Origin: Nocardioides sp. zg-1228
Lineage (GTDB): Bacteria > Actinomycetota > Actinomycetes > Propionibacteriales > Nocardioidaceae
NCBI RefSeq assembly: GCF_017086465.1
Contig: NZ_CP070961.1
Location: forward strand, 620,001-684,000
Reading direction: 5' to 3'
DNA length: 64,000 nucleotides
In this document: piece by piece, positions 1 through 8,447 of the stretch
How positions within the stretch are numbered: the stretch's first letter is position 1
How the letters are laid out: each line of letters begins with the position of its first letter
The notes under the pieces: model-generated
What the model was told of the DNA's origin: nothing
The model's input: the letters and a program-made list of their open reading frames with translations, nothing else
The model's database searches: none
Translations under genes and position numbers: made by a program

Positions 1-1
1 C

Positions 2-394
2 CAGGACGCCTCCGCGGCCGCGCCGGTCGTCCTGCTCGCCTGCCCGCCGGGCGAGCGGCACGACATGGTGCTGCTGTGCGTCGCGCTGATGCTGCGCGAG
101 CGGGGCGTACGCGCCAGGTTCCTCGGGGCGGACACGCCCGTGCCTGCCATCCGCACGGCGGCGCGTGCCGCGGGCGCCGACGCGGTCGTCCTCGCGGCGC
201 GGCGCCCGACGACGTTCACCGCCCACGCGTCCGCGCTGCGCAGGCTCGCCGCCGACCACCCGGTCTACGCCGCCGGGCGCGGGGCCGACGCGCAGACCCT
301 CGAGGAGATCGGCGCGCGACCCCTGCCCGCCGACCCGGTGCGCGCGGTCGTGGTGCTCGTCGGCGAGCTGTCCGAGCTCAGCGGTAGTTGGTGA
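2..394 (+). CDS. C-terminal part of a MerR-type regulator with a B12-binding-like domain (partial)
   Basis: The gene enters from the left edge and only its last 130 codons are present. The visible protein is an alpha/beta fold with a CPPGERHD stretch followed by a hydrophobic helix and [16 protein letters not shown]. This pattern is typical of the cobalamin-binding-like C-terminus of some actinobacterial MerR-family regulators, in which the helix-turn-helix lies at the missing N-terminus. The regulator assignment is therefore inferred. The stop codon lies inside the 3' end of the convergent YajQ gene, giving a 17-bp tail-to-tail overlap. An alternative is another B12-binding-fold protein. Confidence 0.6.
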   Translation, partial: QDASAAAPVVLLACPPGERHDMVLLCVALMLRERGVRARFLGADTPVPAIRTAARAAGADAVVLAARRPTTFTAHASALRRLAADHPVYAAGRGADAQTLEEIGARPLPADPVRAVVVLVGELSELSGSW

Positions 395-869
395 ACTGCA
401 CCGCGAAGTCGTAGTCCTGCGCCTTCACCAGCTGCTGCACGGCCTGGAGGTCGTCGCGCTTCTTCGACGACACGCGCAGCTCCTCGCCCTGCACCTGCGC
501 CTTGACGCCCTTGGGGCCCTCGTCGCGGATCAGCTTGGAGATCTTCTTCGCGTCCTCGGAGGTGATGCCCTCCTTGAGCGCGATGTCGATCTTGGAGACC
601 TGGCCCGACTGGCGCGGCTCGGAGGCGTCGAGGATCTTCAGGCTCTGGTTGCGCTTGATCAGCTTGTCCTGGAAGACGCTGAGCACCGCACTGGCCCGGT
701 CGTCGGCGGAGGCGGTGATCTCGATGGCCTTCTCGCCCTTCCACTCGATGGAGGCGCCGGTGCCCTTGAAGTCGAACCGGGTGGCGATCTCGCGGGCCGC
801 CTGGCTGAGCGCGTTGTCGACCTCCTGGCGGTCCAGCTTGCTCACGATGTCGAAGCTCGAGTCGGCCAT
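378..869 (-). CDS. YajQ family nucleotide-binding protein (UPF0234)
   Basis: The 163-residue protein begins [20 protein letters not shown], the hallmark start of the YajQ/UPF0234 family, and has the usual family length. It keeps the conserved FDFKGT segment and the C-terminal VQFTNYR ending. Family members have two ferredoxin-like domains and bind nucleotides; some Xanthomonas members bind cyclic di-GMP, but the function here is not shown by sequence. An AAGGAGGC ribosome-binding site lies just upstream on the minus strand. It is monocistronic and divergent from tRNA-Tyr. Confidence 0.93.
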   Translation of the reverse strand: MADSSFDIVSKLDRQEVDNALSQAAREIATRFDFKGTGASIEWKGEKAIEITASADDRASAVLSVFQDKLIKRNQSLKILDASEPRQSGQVSKIDIALKEGITSEDAKKISKLIRDEGPKGVKAQVQGEELRVSSKKRDDLQAVQQLVKAQDYDFAVQFTNYR

Positions 870-952
870 TGAGTGCCTCCTTGGGGGGCTCGCGCCGGGT
901 GCCCCGGCGATTCGTTGTCATGTCCGTGCCTTGCTATTGTTCCGCACGCCCC

Positions 953-1034
953 GGCAGGTTGCCCGAGCGGCCAAAGGGAGCTGACTGTAAATCAGCCGGC
1001 ATTGCCTACAGAGGTTCGAATCCTCTACCTGCCA
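953..1034 (+). tRNA. tRNA-Tyr (GTA)
   Basis: A full cloverleaf folds here. The acceptor arm GGCAGGT (953-959) pairs with ACCTGCC (1027-1033), and the anticodon loop CTGTAAA carries GTA at 987-989. The long variable arm expected of bacterial tRNA-Tyr is present, and the T-arm contains GGTTCGAATCC. The 3' CCA is not fully encoded, since the bases after the discriminator A are CCG. Confidence 0.95.
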
Positions 1035-1057
1035 CCGGACGGATCCCGATCCGGTCG

Positions 1058-1088
1058 CGAGACCCCCGCACCGCGTGCGGGGGTCTCG
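1058..1088 (+). terminator. Hairpin terminator after tRNA-Tyr
   Basis: A perfect 13-bp stem (1058-1070 with 1076-1088) closes a 5-nt loop directly downstream of the tRNA. There is only a weak T-run after it, as is common in actinobacteria. Confidence 0.8.
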
Positions 1089-1122
1089 TGCGTTCGTGGG
1101 CGGGCGCTGCTTGACTGCCCGG

Positions 1123-2343
1123 GTGAGCACCCCGCCCGACGACGCCTGGCTCGACGCCGAGTGTCGCCGCCTGATCGACTTCGGCCGCCGCGCCGTGCAC
1201 CCCGGCGGGGGAGCCGCGTGGCTCGACGATGCCGGGGCGCCCGACCTCGCGCGGCCCGTGCACACCTGGATCACCGCCCGCACCGTCCACGTCCAGTGCC
1301 TCGGCACGGTGCTCGGCGTCGAGGGCGCGGACGCCGTGGCGGCCGGTGCGCTCGCCGGGCTGAACGGCGTGCTGCGCGACGCCGACCACGGTGGCTGGCA
1401 CGCCGCCGTCGGTCCCGACGGCAGGCCCGACGGCACCGGCAAGTCCTGCTATGCGCACGCCTTCGTGATGCTCGCCGCGTCGACCGCCGTCGTCGCTGGG
1501 CTGCCCGGGGCGGATCGGTTGCTCGACGAGGCGACCGGCGTCTTCGAGGAGCGCTTCTTCGACGACGACCTGGGCCGCGTGGTCGACGAGTGGGACCGCG
1601 CCTGGACCACCGTCGCGCCCTACCGCGGGCTCAACTCCACGATGCACGCGGTAGAGGCGATGCTCGCGGTCGGCGACGTCACCGGCGACGACGTGTGGCA
1701 CCGGCGCGCGGCCCGGCTGGCCGGCCTGGTGCTCGACCTGGCGCCGGCGCACGACGGCCGGCTCCCGGAGCACTTCGGTGCCGACTGGTCGGTGGACCTC
1801 GAGCTCAACCGCGACCGGCCCGGCGACCCGTTCAAGCCCTACGGCGCGACCGTCGGCCACGGACTCGAGTGGTCGCGGCTGCTGCTCCACCTCGAGGCGA
1901 CCCTGGGAGACGTCGCGCCGGCCGGTCTCCTCGACACCTCGCGCCTGCTCTTCGACCGGGCCGTCGCCGACGGCTGGCACGCCGACGGCGAGCCCGGCTT
2001 CGTCTACACCACCGACTGGGACGGGCGGCCGGTCGTGCGCGAGCGGATGCACTGGGTCGCGGCCGAGGCGATCGCGGCCGCCGCGGCGCTGCACCGGCGC
2101 ACGGGTGAGGACGCCTACGCCCAGCGGTACGCCGAGTGGTGGGACTTCGTCGTCGCGCACGTGCGCGACGCCGGTCGGGGCTCGTGGCACCACGAGCTCG
2201 ACGCCGCCAACCGACCGCAGGCCAGCGTCTGGCCGGGCAAGCCCGACCTCTACCACGCCGTCCAGGCGACGCTCCTGCCGCGGCTGCCGCTCGCCCCCAG
2301 CCTCGCCAGCGCCCTCGCGACCGTGGGTCCGCACCGGGGATGA
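1123..2343 (+). CDS. AGE-family sugar epimerase/isomerase (N-acylglucosamine 2-epimerase fold)
   Basis: This roughly 406-residue protein has the length and helix pattern of the AGE (alpha6/alpha6 barrel) family, which interconverts aldoses and ketoses such as mannose and fructose or epimerises N-acyl sugars. The GHGLEWSRLL and MHWVAAEA segments carry His/Glu residues expected in the barrel active site. I chose GTG 1123 because the earlier in-frame start at 1075 lies inside the tRNA terminator hairpin. It is followed at 32 bp by a PfkB sugar kinase and then an MFS transporter. That order suggests conversion of an aldose to a ketose, then phosphorylation. The exact substrate is unknown. Confidence 0.82.
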   Translation: MSTPPDDAWLDAECRRLIDFGRRAVHPGGGAAWLDDAGAPDLARPVHTWITARTVHVQCLGTVLGVEGADAVAAGALAGLNGVLRDADHGGWHAAVGPDGRPDGTGKSCYAHAFVMLAASTAVVAGLPGADRLLDEATGVFEERFFDDDLGRVVDEWDRAWTTVAPYRGLNSTMHAVEAMLAVGDVTGDDVWHRRAARLAGLVLDLAPAHDGRLPEHFGADWSVDLELNRDRPGDPFKPYGATVGHGLEWSRLLLHLEATLGDVAPAGLLDTSRLLFDRAVADGWHADGEPGFVYTTDWDGRPVVRERMHWVAAEAIAAAAALHRRTGEDAYAQRYAEWWDFVVAHVRDAGRGSWHHELDAANRPQASVWPGKPDLYHAVQATLLPRLPLAPSLASALATVGPHRG

Positions 2344-2375
2344 GCGACCGGCCAGCCCGCGGGCATGATGGGTGC

Positions 2376-3332
2376 ATGAGCGACGTCCAGCCCCGCATCC
2401 TGGTCGTCGGCGAGGCGCTCGTCGACGTGGTGCCCGGGCCCGACGGGGCGCCCCGCGACCATCCCGGCGGCAGCCCCGCCAACGTGGCGCTCGCCCTCGG
2501 CCGGCTCGGGCGCGACGTACGGCTGGTGACCCTGCTGGGCGACGACGCGCGCGGCGCGGCCGTGCGGGCCTGGCTGGAGGCCGGCGGCGTCGAGGTCCTC
2601 GCCTCGCCCACCGGCTCGGGCCGCACGTCGAGCGCGGCGGTCACCCTCGACGACTCCGGCGCCGCCACCTACGACTTCGACCTCGACTGGGACCTTCGCG
2701 CGGTGCCCGACGTGCCGTGCGACGTGGTGCACGTCGGGTCGATCGCGACCGTCCTCGAGCCGGGTGCCGACACCGTGCTCACGACGTTCCGCGCGCACCG
2801 CGGCCGGGCCCTGCTCTCCCTCGACCCCAACGCCCGCCCCGCGATCACCCCCGACCGCACCGGGCCTGCGGCCCGGGTCGAGGAGCTCGTCGCCCTCGCC
2901 GACGTGGTCAAGGTGAGCGACGAGGACCTCGCGTGGCTCCAGCCCGGCGCGGGCCCGGTCGCGACCGCCGCGCGCTGGGCGGCGGCCGGCCCGGGCCTCG
3001 TCGTGGTCACCCGCGGCGGCGCCGGCGCGATCGCCGTACGCCCCGACGGGACGACGCTCGAGGTGCCCGGCGTGCCCGTCGCCGTGGCCGACACCGTCGG
3101 AGCCGGCGACACCTTCAGCGGCGTGCTGCTCGACGCGCTGGTCGCCCTCGGGGCGCACGGGCCCGGAGCCGGCGACGCGCTGCGCGCCCTCACCGACCGC
3201 GACCTCCTCGACGTCGTCACGACCGCGGCCGTCGGTGCGGCCATCAACGTCTCCCGGCCCGGTGCCGACCCGCCGACGCGGGCGGAGCTCTCCGCCGCGC
3301 TGGGCACCGACCGCGAAGCCGGGCGGGAGTGA
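2376..3332 (+). CDS. PfkB-family carbohydrate kinase (probable fructokinase)
   Basis: The 318-residue protein has both PfkB signatures: an N-terminal GGSPANVALALGRLG segment and a C-terminal DTVGAGDTFSG motif containing the catalytic Asp and anion hole. The family phosphorylates sugars such as fructose, ribose or 2-keto-3-deoxygluconate. Fructose is the most likely substrate given the sugar isomerase upstream. ATG 2376 is preceded by CATGAT at 2364-2369 with a 6-nt gap, so the transcript may be leaderless. The stop overlaps the start of the next gene (GTGA), indicating translational coupling with the transporter. Confidence 0.88.
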   Translation: MSDVQPRILVVGEALVDVVPGPDGAPRDHPGGSPANVALALGRLGRDVRLVTLLGDDARGAAVRAWLEAGGVEVLASPTGSGRTSSAAVTLDDSGAATYDFDLDWDLRAVPDVPCDVVHVGSIATVLEPGADTVLTTFRAHRGRALLSLDPNARPAITPDRTGPAARVEELVALADVVKVSDEDLAWLQPGAGPVATAARWAAAGPGLVVVTRGGAGAIAVRPDGTTLEVPGVPVAVADTVGAGDTFSGVLLDALVALGAHGPGAGDALRALTDRDLLDVVTTAAVGAAINVSRPGADPPTRAELSAALGTDREAGRE

Positions 3333-4669
3333 GCGCGGAGCAGATCCACGAGATCGGGAGACGACGGGCCTGGGTGATCTGGCTGGTGGCGCTCGCCGTC
3401 TACGTGCTGGCGGTGTTCCACCGCAGCTCGCTCGGGGTCGCGGGGATCATCGCGTCCGACCGGTTCGACATCACCGCCACCGGCCTGGCCGCGTTCACCG
3501 TGCTGCAGCTCGTGGTCTACGCCGGGATGCAGGTGCCGGTGGGGGTCTTCCTCGACCGCTACGGCTCACGCACGATGCTGCTGGTCGGGCTCGCGCTGAT
3601 GACGGCCGGCCAGCTCGCCTTCGCGTTCTCCACCTCGTTCGCCGGGGCGGTGGCGGCGCGCGCGGTGGTGGGGGCGGGCGACGCGATGGTCTTCGTGAGC
3701 GTGATCCGCCTCGTCACGATCTGGTTCCTGGTGCGGCAGGCGCCGATGGTCACCCAGGTCACCGGCCTGGCCGGGCAGCTGGGCGCGATCGCCGCGGCAG
3801 GCCCGCTGTCCTTCCTGCTCGACGAGCTCGGCTGGACCCGCACGTTCGCGATCACCTCCAGCGTCGGCCTCGTGCTGCTCGTCGCGGTGCTCGCGCTCGT
3901 CAAGGACTCGCCCTACCGCCGCAGCGAGGTCGTCGTGATCAAGCTGCGGGCTCTGGCGCAGTCGGTCCGCACGGTGTGGGGCAACCCCGGCACGCGGCTG
4001 GGGATGTGGTCGCACTTCGCCTCGCAGTTCTCCGCCACGGTCTTCACGCTGCTGTGGGGCTTCCCGTTCCTGGTGCAGGGACTCGGCTGGACCTCGCGTG
4101 CGGCCAGCACGCTGCTGATGGCGATGACGGCCTGGACGGTCGTCAGCGGCCTGGTGCTCGCCCGGCTGGTGGGCCGGCTGCCCTACTACCGCTCGTGGAT
4201 CGTGGTCTCCGTCGTCCTGGCGATGGTGGTCCCGTGGACCGCCGTCCTGCTGTGGCCGGGAGTGGCGCCGACGTGGCTCGTGGTCGTGATGGCCTTCGCC
4301 ACCGCGAGCGGTGGTCCGGCCGCGATGGTGGCCTTCGACCTCGCCCGCTCGTTCAGCCCGGCGCATGAGACCGGGCGCGCCAACGGGCTGGTCAACATCG
4401 GCGGCTTCACCGCCTCGCTGCTGACGATGGCCCTCATCGGCCTGGTGCTCGACCTGTCGGCGTCCGGCGGCATGGGGTCCTACACGCTCGGCGACTTCAA
4501 GCTGGCGATGGCCGTGCAGTACGCGTTCTGGACCCTCGGCATCGTGCAGACGCTGCGCTACCGCCGCCGCGGGCTCGACCACCTCGCGCGGGTGCACCCC
4601 GGCTCGGTCGAGCAGCTGCGGGCCGGCAAGCCCTTCGTGCATCCCGGCATCGGCACCGAGGGCGTCTAG
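3329..4669 (+). CDS. MFS transporter
   Basis: The 446-residue protein has about 12 hydrophobic membrane segments and the MFS loop 2-3 motif seen as GVFLDRYGSRTML. It starts at GTG 3329, overlapping the kinase stop by 4 bp. The coupling suggests uptake or efflux of a sugar or related compound handled by the isomerase and kinase, but MFS substrate cannot be read from sequence. The C-terminus is a charged cytoplasmic tail of about 40 residues. Confidence 0.85.
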   Translation: MSAEQIHEIGRRRAWVIWLVALAVYVLAVFHRSSLGVAGIIASDRFDITATGLAAFTVLQLVVYAGMQVPVGVFLDRYGSRTMLLVGLALMTAGQLAFAFSTSFAGAVAARAVVGAGDAMVFVSVIRLVTIWFLVRQAPMVTQVTGLAGQLGAIAAAGPLSFLLDELGWTRTFAITSSVGLVLLVAVLALVKDSPYRRSEVVVIKLRALAQSVRTVWGNPGTRLGMWSHFASQFSATVFTLLWGFPFLVQGLGWTSRAASTLLMAMTAWTVVSGLVLARLVGRLPYYRSWIVVSVVLAMVVPWTAVLLWPGVAPTWLVVVMAFATASGGPAAMVAFDLARSFSPAHETGRANGLVNIGGFTASLLTMALIGLVLDLSASGGMGSYTLGDFKLAMAVQYAFWTLGIVQTLRYRRRGLDHLARVHPGSVEQLRAGKPFVHPGIGTEGV

Positions 4670-4685
4670 CGAGCCCGACGTGCGC

Positions 4686-5366
4686 TCAGCCGATCTCGCC
4701 GTCCCCGTCGGAGTCGAGGTCGCCGGTCGGGTCCTCGGCCGTCGGGTCCTCGAGGAAGTCGCCGCCCACGGGGTGGCCCTGCCACGACACCAGCTCCCAG
4801 CCGGTGCGGGGGTCGCCGTCGAGCACGATCAGCGCGGTGTTGTGCAGCGGCTGGTGGGCCGGCGGGGCCTGCGGGCTGGGCGCCGTCCGGGTCGAGGCCC
4901 AGGTGCGCAGCGCGGCCCCGTGGCTGACGACGAGCACGGCCTCGTGGCCCGCCTCGGCGATGGTGCGTACGGCCGCGTCGTAGCGGGCGAGGAACTCCTC
5001 GCCCGTCTCGCCGCCGGGCATCCGGTGGTCGAGGTCGCCGTCGAGCCACGCGGCGACGGCTCCGATGTAGCCGGCGACGGCGTCGTGGTCGTTGCGCATC
5101 TCGAAGTCGCCCGCGGCGATCTCCTGCAGGCCGTCGAGCTGCACCGGCTCGAGGCCGCGCGCCTGCGCGGTGGGGGCGGCGGTCTGGTGGGTGCGCACCC
5201 GGCTGGAGACGTAGATCGCGTCGATCCGTTCGTCGGCGAGGGCCTTCGCGGCCGCCACGGCCTGGGCGCGGCCGAGGTCGGTGAGGTCGAGCCCGGGGTG
5301 GGCGGTGTCGAGCTCGCCGGAGACGTTGGCGTGCGTCTGGCCGTGGCGCATGAGCAGGAGTCGCAA
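4686..5366 (-). CDS. Histidine phosphatase family protein (phosphoglycerate mutase-like)
   Basis: The 226-residue protein opens with the RHG catalytic motif (LLMRHGQT) and carries the second catalytic His in VSHGAALRTW. Length and motifs fit the histidine phosphatase superfamily, which includes broad phosphatases and cobC/gpm-like enzymes; the substrate is unknown. The start is TTG 5366, with a GAGGA element about 10 nt upstream. It lies 19 bp downstream of the metallophosphoesterase gene on the same strand, probably as an operon. The C-terminal 20 residues are strongly acidic. Confidence 0.88.
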   Translation of the reverse strand: MRLLLMRHGQTHANVSGELDTAHPGLDLTDLGRAQAVAAAKALADERIDAIYVSSRVRTHQTAAPTAQARGLEPVQLDGLQEIAAGDFEMRNDHDAVAGYIGAVAAWLDGDLDHRMPGGETGEEFLARYDAAVRTIAEAGHEAVLVVSHGAALRTWASTRTAPSPQAPPAHQPLHNTALIVLDGDPRTGWELVSWQGHPVGGDFLEDPTAEDPTGDLDSDGDGEIG

Positions 5367-5385
5367 GGGGGGGATCCTCGGGAGG

Positions 5386-6294
5386 CTAGGAGTTGAACGG
5401 GGACGTCTTGCTGGAGGCGAGCTCGCGCGCCTGCTCCAGGGGCACGTCCTCGAGCGCGGCCTCGATGTCGGAGCCGATGTGGCTCACCTCGGCGCCCCGC
5501 TCGATCAGCACCTGGGTGTGCACGAGGCGGTCGTCGTAGGCGTGGACCATCGTGAAGCCCTGGCCGGCGTCGACACCCGAGACGAAGCGGTCGACCGGTG
5601 CGGGGTCGAGGGTGTAGCAGCTGGCCGCCGTCACCGAGACCGGCACGCCGGCGAACGTCGACCACGTCGGCAGGTGCAGGTGACCGGCGAGGATGCCGCG
5701 CACGTCGGTGCCGGCGATCACGTCGGCCAGCGCCTGCTGGTCGTGCAGCTCGATCAGCTCGGCGGCGCGCACCATCGGCAGGGGCAGCGGCGGGTGGTGC
5801 ATCGCCAGCAGCGTCCCGTGCTCGGCCGGGGTGGCGAGCACGTCGGCGAGCCACGCCAGCTGCTCGGGCAGCAGCTCGCCGTGGTGGTGGCCGGGCACGC
5901 TCGTGTCGAGGGCGACGATGCGCAGCCCGTCGACGTCGTGCACCCGGTCCTGGCACCGGGCGTCGTCGGAGTCGAACATGCCCCTGGCGAACGGCGCCCG
6001 CTCGTCGTGGTTGCCCATCGTCCACACCACCGTCGCGCCGATCCCGGCAGCGAACGGCTCCACGATCGAGCGGAGGGTGGCGTAGGCGTCGGGCTCGGCG
6101 CGGTCGGCCAGGTCGCCGGTGAAGACCAGCGCCCGGGGCGCGGGGCGCACCGCCGCGAGCCGCTCGAGCGCGCGGCGCAGGTTGGCGACGTTGTCGATGA
6201 CGCCGTAGTGCAGCGCTCCGCCGCCGATCAGGTGCGGGTCGCTCAGGTGCGCGACGACGTGCCGCGGGGCGGCGTACTGACCGAGCTGCTTCAC
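5386..6294 (-). CDS. Metallophosphoesterase (class III cyclic-nucleotide phosphodiesterase-like)
   Basis: The 302-residue protein has the calcineurin-like metal-binding blocks in order: LSDPH, FTGDLAD, GNHDE and a late AGHLH. This arrangement is typical of the CpdA/Rv0805 group, which hydrolyses cyclic nucleotides or other phosphodiesters. The actual substrate is not shown by the sequence. The start is GTG 6294, with TAGGCT 7 nt upstream, consistent with a leaderless mRNA. The -10 hexamer overlaps the stop codon of the upstream fumarylacetoacetase gene. Confidence 0.85.
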   Translation of the reverse strand: MKQLGQYAAPRHVVAHLSDPHLIGGGALHYGVIDNVANLRRALERLAAVRPAPRALVFTGDLADRAEPDAYATLRSIVEPFAAGIGATVVWTMGNHDERAPFARGMFDSDDARCQDRVHDVDGLRIVALDTSVPGHHHGELLPEQLAWLADVLATPAEHGTLLAMHHPPLPLPMVRAAELIELHDQQALADVIAGTDVRGILAGHLHLPTWSTFAGVPVSVTAASCYTLDPAPVDRFVSGVDAGQGFTMVHAYDDRLVHTQVLIERGAEVSHIGSDIEAALEDVPLEQARELASSKTSPFNS

Positions 6295-6301
6295 ACCGAG
6301 C

Positions 6302-6307
6302 AGCCTA
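6302..6307 (-). promoter_or_regulatory. -10 hexamer TAGGCT for the metallophosphoesterase gene
   Basis: TAGGCT on the minus strand ends 7 nt before GTG 6294, so the transcript would begin at or next to the start codon. Bases 6305-6307 are also the TAG stop of the fumarylacetoacetase gene. Confidence 0.55.
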
Positions 6308-7519
6308 GGGCCGCGCCGGGAGGATGCGCCCGGTCACCTCGCCGAGGGTGATCCGGCCGCCCGCGGTGCCCGGCGCGGTGTAGCGCAGGGTCACCTCGTC
6401 GCCGTCCTCGAGGAACGTGCGCTCGCGCCCGCCGGCGGTGAACGGCTCGGTGCCGCCCCAGCTCAGCTCGAGCAGGGAGCCGCGCTGGCCGGGCTCGGCG
6501 CCCGACACGGTGCCCGACCCCCACAGGTCGCCGGTGCGCACGGAGGCGCCGTTGACGGTGGTGTGGGCGAGCATCTGGGCCGGCGACCAGTACATGGTGC
6601 GGTAGGGCGGACGCGAGACCACCTCGCCGTCGAGCACCACCTCCACCTCGATGTCGAGCCCGGCAGGGCCCTCGACGCGGAGGTGGTCGAGCACCTCCGG
6701 GTCCTGTCCGGGCAGGTCGGTCCAGGCGGCGTCGAGCGCCGCGAGCGGGGTCACCCACGCGCTGATCGAGGTCGCGAACGACTTGCCGAGGAACGGGCCG
6801 AGGGGCACGTACTCCCACGCCTGGATGTCGCGCGCCGACCAGTCGTTGAGGCCGACGACGCCGAAGGCGTGCCGCGCGAAGTCGGCGGTGGCGACCCGCT
6901 CACCCAGCGCGGATGGCACCCCGACCACGAAGCCCAGCTCGGCCTCGATGTCGAGACGCCGGGACGGGCCGAACGTCGGGCGCTCCTCCGTCGGCGCCTT
7001 GCGCTGCCCGCAGGGTCGTACGACGTCGGTGCCGGAGACCACGACCGTGCCCGAGCGGCCGTGGTAGCCGACGGGGAGGTGCTTCCAGTTGGGCAGCAGC
7101 GGCTCCTGGTCGGGGCGGAAGATCCGGCCGACGTTGGAGGCGTGGTGCTCGGAGGCGTAGAAGTCGACGTAGTCGCCGACCGTGAACGGCAGGAGCATCG
7201 TCACCGAGTCGACCGGCGCCAGGGCCGGCTCGACGAGGTCGCGCTCGGTCTGGTCGGTCAGCAGCCCCGTCACCCACGCGCGGGTCGACTCCCAGACGGC
7301 GGGCCCGGCCGCCATGAACGGGTTGAGCGTCGGCTGGTCGAACAGCTCGTGGGTGTCGACCATGTCGGCGGCCGCGACGACGCTGAGGTCGAGCACCTGG
7401 TCGCCGATGCGCACCGCGACCCGCGGGCGCTCGCCGGAGCGGGCGAAGACGCCGTAGGGGAGGTGGTCGACGTCGAACCCGGAGCCCGCGGCTCCCTCGA
7501 CCCAGCTGCTGCGGCTCAT
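6305..7519 (-). CDS. fahA: Fumarylacetoacetase
   Basis: The 404-residue enzyme hydrolyses fumarylacetoacetate to fumarate and acetoacetate, the last step of tyrosine/homogentisate breakdown. It contains the FAH metal-site features: DFYASEHHASNVG, IEAELGFVVG and LNDWSARDIQAWEYVPLGP, ending with GKSFATSISAW. The length fits the eukaryotic-type FAH with a small N-terminal SH3-like domain. Its ATG (7517-7519) overlaps the stop of the upstream unknown gene as ATGA, so the two are translationally coupled. Homogentisate dioxygenase is divergently encoded 0.9 kb away. Confidence 0.95.
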   Translation of the reverse strand: MSRSSWVEGAAGSGFDVDHLPYGVFARSGERPRVAVRIGDQVLDLSVVAAADMVDTHELFDQPTLNPFMAAGPAVWESTRAWVTGLLTDQTERDLVEPALAPVDSVTMLLPFTVGDYVDFYASEHHASNVGRIFRPDQEPLLPNWKHLPVGYHGRSGTVVVSGTDVVRPCGQRKAPTEERPTFGPSRRLDIEAELGFVVGVPSALGERVATADFARHAFGVVGLNDWSARDIQAWEYVPLGPFLGKSFATSISAWVTPLAALDAAWTDLPGQDPEVLDHLRVEGPAGLDIEVEVVLDGEVVSRPPYRTMYWSPAQMLAHTTVNGASVRTGDLWGSGTVSGAEPGQRGSLLELSWGGTEPFTAGGRERTFLEDGDEVTLRYTAPGTAGGRITLGEVTGRILPARP

Positions 7520-8382
7520 GCGTTGTCCTCCACCAGTACGAGGGCGATCAGGTCGTCGAGCGGCTCGGTGACCGAGCAGGAGCCGAAGGAGGTGAACCAG
7601 CGGCGGGCCGACGCCACGCCGCCACCGGCCAGCGCCGCCGTGAGCGCGGCGCCGTCGCGCACCTCCAGGGCGGCCGTCGCGTCGTCCACGGTGCCGCCGT
7701 CCCACAGCGCCCTCGTGGCCGCCAGCAGGTTGAGGAAGCCGTGCGCGCCGCCGCCCTGCGGCTCGTGGCGCACCGCCCGGTGCAGCCCGGCGGTGGCCTT
7801 GAACGGCGTCTCGCGGTCGAGCGCCGCGTCGACCCACCCGGCGACGGTCGCGGAGCCGGGGACGAGGTCGTGGTCGACGTGGCCGAGCCGGAGCTTGAGG
7901 CGGTGCCCGCACGCGGCGACCTCGTCGGCGGCGGCCAGCCAGGTCGGGGTCACCGGCCCGGGCAGCTCGACGTAGAGGGGGACGTCGTCGGCCCCGGCGG
8001 CGCGCAGTGCGGCGTCGATGCGGCGCACGTTGCCCACCGGGTCGTCGACGTCGCGGACGGCGATCTCCACGGCAGCGACGTGCAGCCCGAGGCGGCCGGC
8101 CGCGCCCAGCGGACCGGCGAGCTGGCCGGCGCCGCCGGTCACCACGACCGACAGCGGGCCGCCGAAGCCCCGGACGAGCGGCAGGTCGGTGTCGCGGAGC
8201 ACGAAGCTGCCGACCAGGTCGGCCCACCACTCCTCGCGGCGCGCGGTGTGGGCCGCGGTCGCCTCGTGGAGGGGCGCGTCGCCGGGAGGGAAGATCGCGG
8301 CGTCGTCGACGAGGCCGCGCCACTCCTCGGGCCAGGCGGACGCTCGCCGGGTGGGTTCGGAGGGTGCAGGGCTGGGGGACAC
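7516..8382 (-). CDS. Conserved unknown protein of the tyrosine catabolic cluster
   Basis: I do not recognise a named family in this 288-residue protein. It has alternating beta and alpha segments (for example LYVELP, KLRLG and FKATAGLHRAVR) that resemble a TIM-barrel layout, and a Gly/Ser-rich end FTSFGSCSVTEP. It has no signal peptide or membrane segment. The gene is the first of a two-gene operon with fahA and overlaps it by 4 bp, which suggests a role in homogentisate or fumarylacetoacetate metabolism, possibly isomerisation of maleylacetoacetate. That role is a guess from position only. GTG 8382 is preceded by TAGAGT with a 6-nt gap. Confidence 0.75.
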   Translation of the reverse strand: MSPSPAPSEPTRRASAWPEEWRGLVDDAAIFPPGDAPLHEATAAHTARREEWWADLVGSFVLRDTDLPLVRGFGGPLSVVVTGGAGQLAGPLGAAGRLGLHVAAVEIAVRDVDDPVGNVRRIDAALRAAGADDVPLYVELPGPVTPTWLAAADEVAACGHRLKLRLGHVDHDLVPGSATVAGWVDAALDRETPFKATAGLHRAVRHEPQGGGAHGFLNLLAATRALWDGGTVDDATAALEVRDGAALTAALAGGGVASARRWFTSFGSCSVTEPLDDLIALVLVEDNA

Positions 8383-8388
8383 GGGGCT

Positions 8389-8394
8389 ACTCTA
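8389..8394 (-). promoter_or_regulatory. -10 hexamer TAGAGT for the unknown-fahA operon
   Basis: TAGAGT lies 6 nt before GTG 8382 on the minus strand, the spacing expected for a leaderless transcript. A palindrome at 8407-8422 lies just upstream of it. Confidence 0.55.
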
Positions 8395-8402
8395 GCCACC
8401 AG

Positions 8403-8426
8403 ATAACGGACGCTGACGTCCGGTAA
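8403..8426. promoter_or_regulatory. Palindromic operator candidate between fahA operon and hmgA
   Basis: CGGACG-CTGA-CGTCCG (8407-8422) is a perfect 6+6 inverted repeat flanked by ATAA on the left and GTAAT on the right. It lies in the 65-bp divergent promoter region, so a dimeric regulator bound here could control both transcription units. No regulator gene is adjacent. Confidence 0.5.
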
Positions 8427-8447
8427 TCGGATGAACGGAGCGCACTG

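Noticed and set aside
1075..1122. Upstream start of the AGE-family gene
   Set aside because: It lies inside the tRNA-Tyr terminator hairpin; GTG 1123 matches the protein start better.
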